A stretch of 64,000 bases of DNA, taken from assembly GCA_033063855.1 (NCBI GenBank), contig CP093831.1, positions 13,144,001-13,208,000 of the forward strand, given 5' to 3'. The notes beneath the pieces are model-generated. The model was not told the DNA's origin, did not search any database, and saw nothing but the letters and a program-made list of their open reading frames with translations. The DNA is from Smittia aterrima. Taxonomy: Eukaryota; Arthropoda; Insecta; Diptera; Chironomidae. This document shows, in pieces, positions 62,481-64,000 of the stretch. Numbering within the stretch: position 1 is the stretch's first letter; each line of letters begins with the position of its first letter. Both the position numbers and the translations under genes were made by a program.

Positions 62481-62832
62481 ATGAAAATATCAATCTTTTT
62501 GTTGTTTAGTTTTGTCTGCCAAGCATGCTGTGAGAAAATTAATTTTCTGTCCATCGCTTTTGACAATGAAACAAATCATTTATTTCGATTGGAAACAAGA
62601 ATGTTCATCAATGGAACAAATGCCATTATCAAATGCCATCTTGAGATTCACAACGAATAATTCTTATCGATTCATCTGCGCTTTTGACTTTCAACTCATT
62701 CAAATATCTCAGTCATTGAGTCTCAGTGATTTCAAGAGGAAGCTGAATCTGACAGACGAATACTACAAACCGTTGCATTTTTCACTTATTGTGGAAGAGC
62801 GAACATCGAAAACATCAACTCTTTGGCATTAG
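62481..62832 (+). pseudogene. Decayed small secreted-protein gene, copy 2 (sister at 10.4-10.7 kb)
   Basis: The ATG at 62481 opens a clear signal peptide, MKISIFLLFSFVCQACC, then AFDNETNHLFRLETRMF before a stop at 62658-62660. The +1 frame continues to 62832 (e.g. LRFTTNNSYRFICAFDF, LTDEYYKPLHFSLIVEE). Comparison with the copy at 10.4-10.7 kb shows about 55 bp missing just after ATGTTCATCA, which explains the frame change. Family unknown. It could still make a truncated peptide from the first frame. Confidence 0.55.
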
Positions 62833-64000
62833 ACGTTAGCAAAAAGCATTCGTTTTTACGAATGTTGCTGAAACAGGAAGAATTGATTTTCTACTTTAAG
62901 ATTTTCTACTTACATGCGAAGGGAATTAGAGTTCATCATCTAATATGAATACTTTTTGGTTGTCCAAATATCATTAAGTTCGATTAGAGTTATTAGAAAT
63001 ATAAATCTAAAAAGTTTCAACGTTAAAAAAATATTTCAAATAAAAAGCTCGTGAAAAGCTCTAAAATATTTCTCCTTCCTTCCAAAAAGCTTCGCTTTCT
63101 CTCATGGCGCAAAATCTGGAAAATCAGCTGAAATTTCCTTGACAATGAAAACTTAAATTCAGTTGACGTTGAATTAGGTTGAAATCAACACGAACGCGAT
63201 GCCTAATAACATTTTTGGCTTGACATAATTTTCGACGACAGCGAAATTCTCAAGGAATACAAATTGATCAACTTGATTTGTTTCCGTTGATAGCAAATTT
63301 GTTTTTCATCGTCTTCTGCTTCGGGATAATTTCATTGAATATGAAGTCATTTCGCTTTTTTTTTAATAAAAGAGAGCCGAGAATTTGTTCGCCCTTGCCT
63401 TCGCTTTATGAACGTGACTGTATTCCCGGAGCAACATTTACATTTTTTATTGCAAGCTCTTCATCGCCAAATAAATATTATCATATCTATGAGCGTTAAT
63501 GTTTCGGAGAAGAAAATATCTGAGAAAACTCCTTGAAGCGAAACATTATACGCAACCAAAGTATTCTTCTCATGTCAACACCACGAAATAGAAATCGATA
63601 TATACGCGCTTTTGTTGCTCGTGCCGGAATATTTACAAATTTACCATCGAGAGTGAAGACAACAAAGCAGAACTGAAGAAGAAAAATTGAGGACGCTTTT
63701 TCATATCAAATACTATTTTAATAAGAAGTGGAAGGAGAAGGTCACTTCTTCACACAAAAGCCTGTCGTTTCTCCCCGCCCAGCTTTTAGAAACGTATCGA
63801 AATTCATTTCTCAACCTCACCCTCTGACACATGTGACAAATTTTCCTCGTGACCTAAAATCGGCTTCGAATTTTATTTTATTTCACTTATCCGACTTTTT
63901 CTCCGTCAGCGCAATCGGGGGAGCACAAAAAAATGAGTTCTACTACTTGATATAGAAAAAGATTTCGTGAATGAAAATTTGTTTTTGCCCACAAATTGAA
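62833..64000. other. Non-coding end of window
   Basis: Only short frames without motifs. A small hairpin-like sequence (GCATTCG...CGAATG) lies just after the decayed gene at about 62848-62870. Confidence 0.35.

Overview
The window looks like nuclear DNA of a dipteran insect, most plausibly a nematoceran midge with a compact genome. The evidence is AT-rich sequence, many GT-AG introns of only 50-65 bp, arrays of digestive S1A serine proteases, a DUF1091 gene and a Dpr-type immunoglobulin gene, which are insect-specific families. The species is inferred, not shown. All multi-exon genes below were assembled by hand from splice signals and reading frame; every complete model closes to a whole number of codons.

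Layout. 0.2-1.4 kb: a GDE1-like phosphodiesterase that has lost its catalytic residues (+). 1.8-10.2 kb: six tandem secreted S1A proteases, all on the minus strand, with one intronless C2H2 zinc-finger gene sitting between the third and fourth. 10.4-10.7 kb: a decayed small secreted-protein gene whose sister copy lies 52 kb away in opposite orientation (62.5 kb). 11.3-12.8 kb: a phospholipase-B/GDSL-type secreted lipase (-). 14.0-14.4 kb: BORCS7, a BORC lysosome-positioning subunit (-). 15.0-18.7 kb: a divergent pair of further S1A proteases with very fragmented genes and microexons. 19.9-22.8 kb: eroded protease pieces. 24.9-25.6 kb: DUF1091 gene (-). 27.6-29.3 kb: leucine-rich-repeat membrane protein (+). 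34.3-35.6 kb: secreted multi-thyroglobulin-type-1 protein (+). 40.7-42.2 kb: SLC25 mitochondrial carrier, first exon not found (+). 42.3-56.4 kb: no coding signal, with a small inverted-repeat element at 55.2 kb. 56.5-60.5 kb: Dpr-family two-immunoglobulin cell-surface protein (-). 60.5-64 kb: no coding signal apart from the decayed copy at 62.5 kb.

The eight proteases share a secreted zymogen design and probably act in the gut lumen. Four of the six array genes have GATA-type motifs near TATA boxes, as expected of gut genes, but this is an inference.

The most unusual structure concerns introns. The protease gene at 17.1-18.7 kb carries two introns, about 380 bp apart, that are nearly identical to each other while the exons around them are unrelated. 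The carrier gene has an intron flanked by a 14-bp direct repeat. The protease at 15.0-16.4 kb encodes its catalytic serine on a 9-nt microexon. Together these suggest recent intron gain or intron copying.
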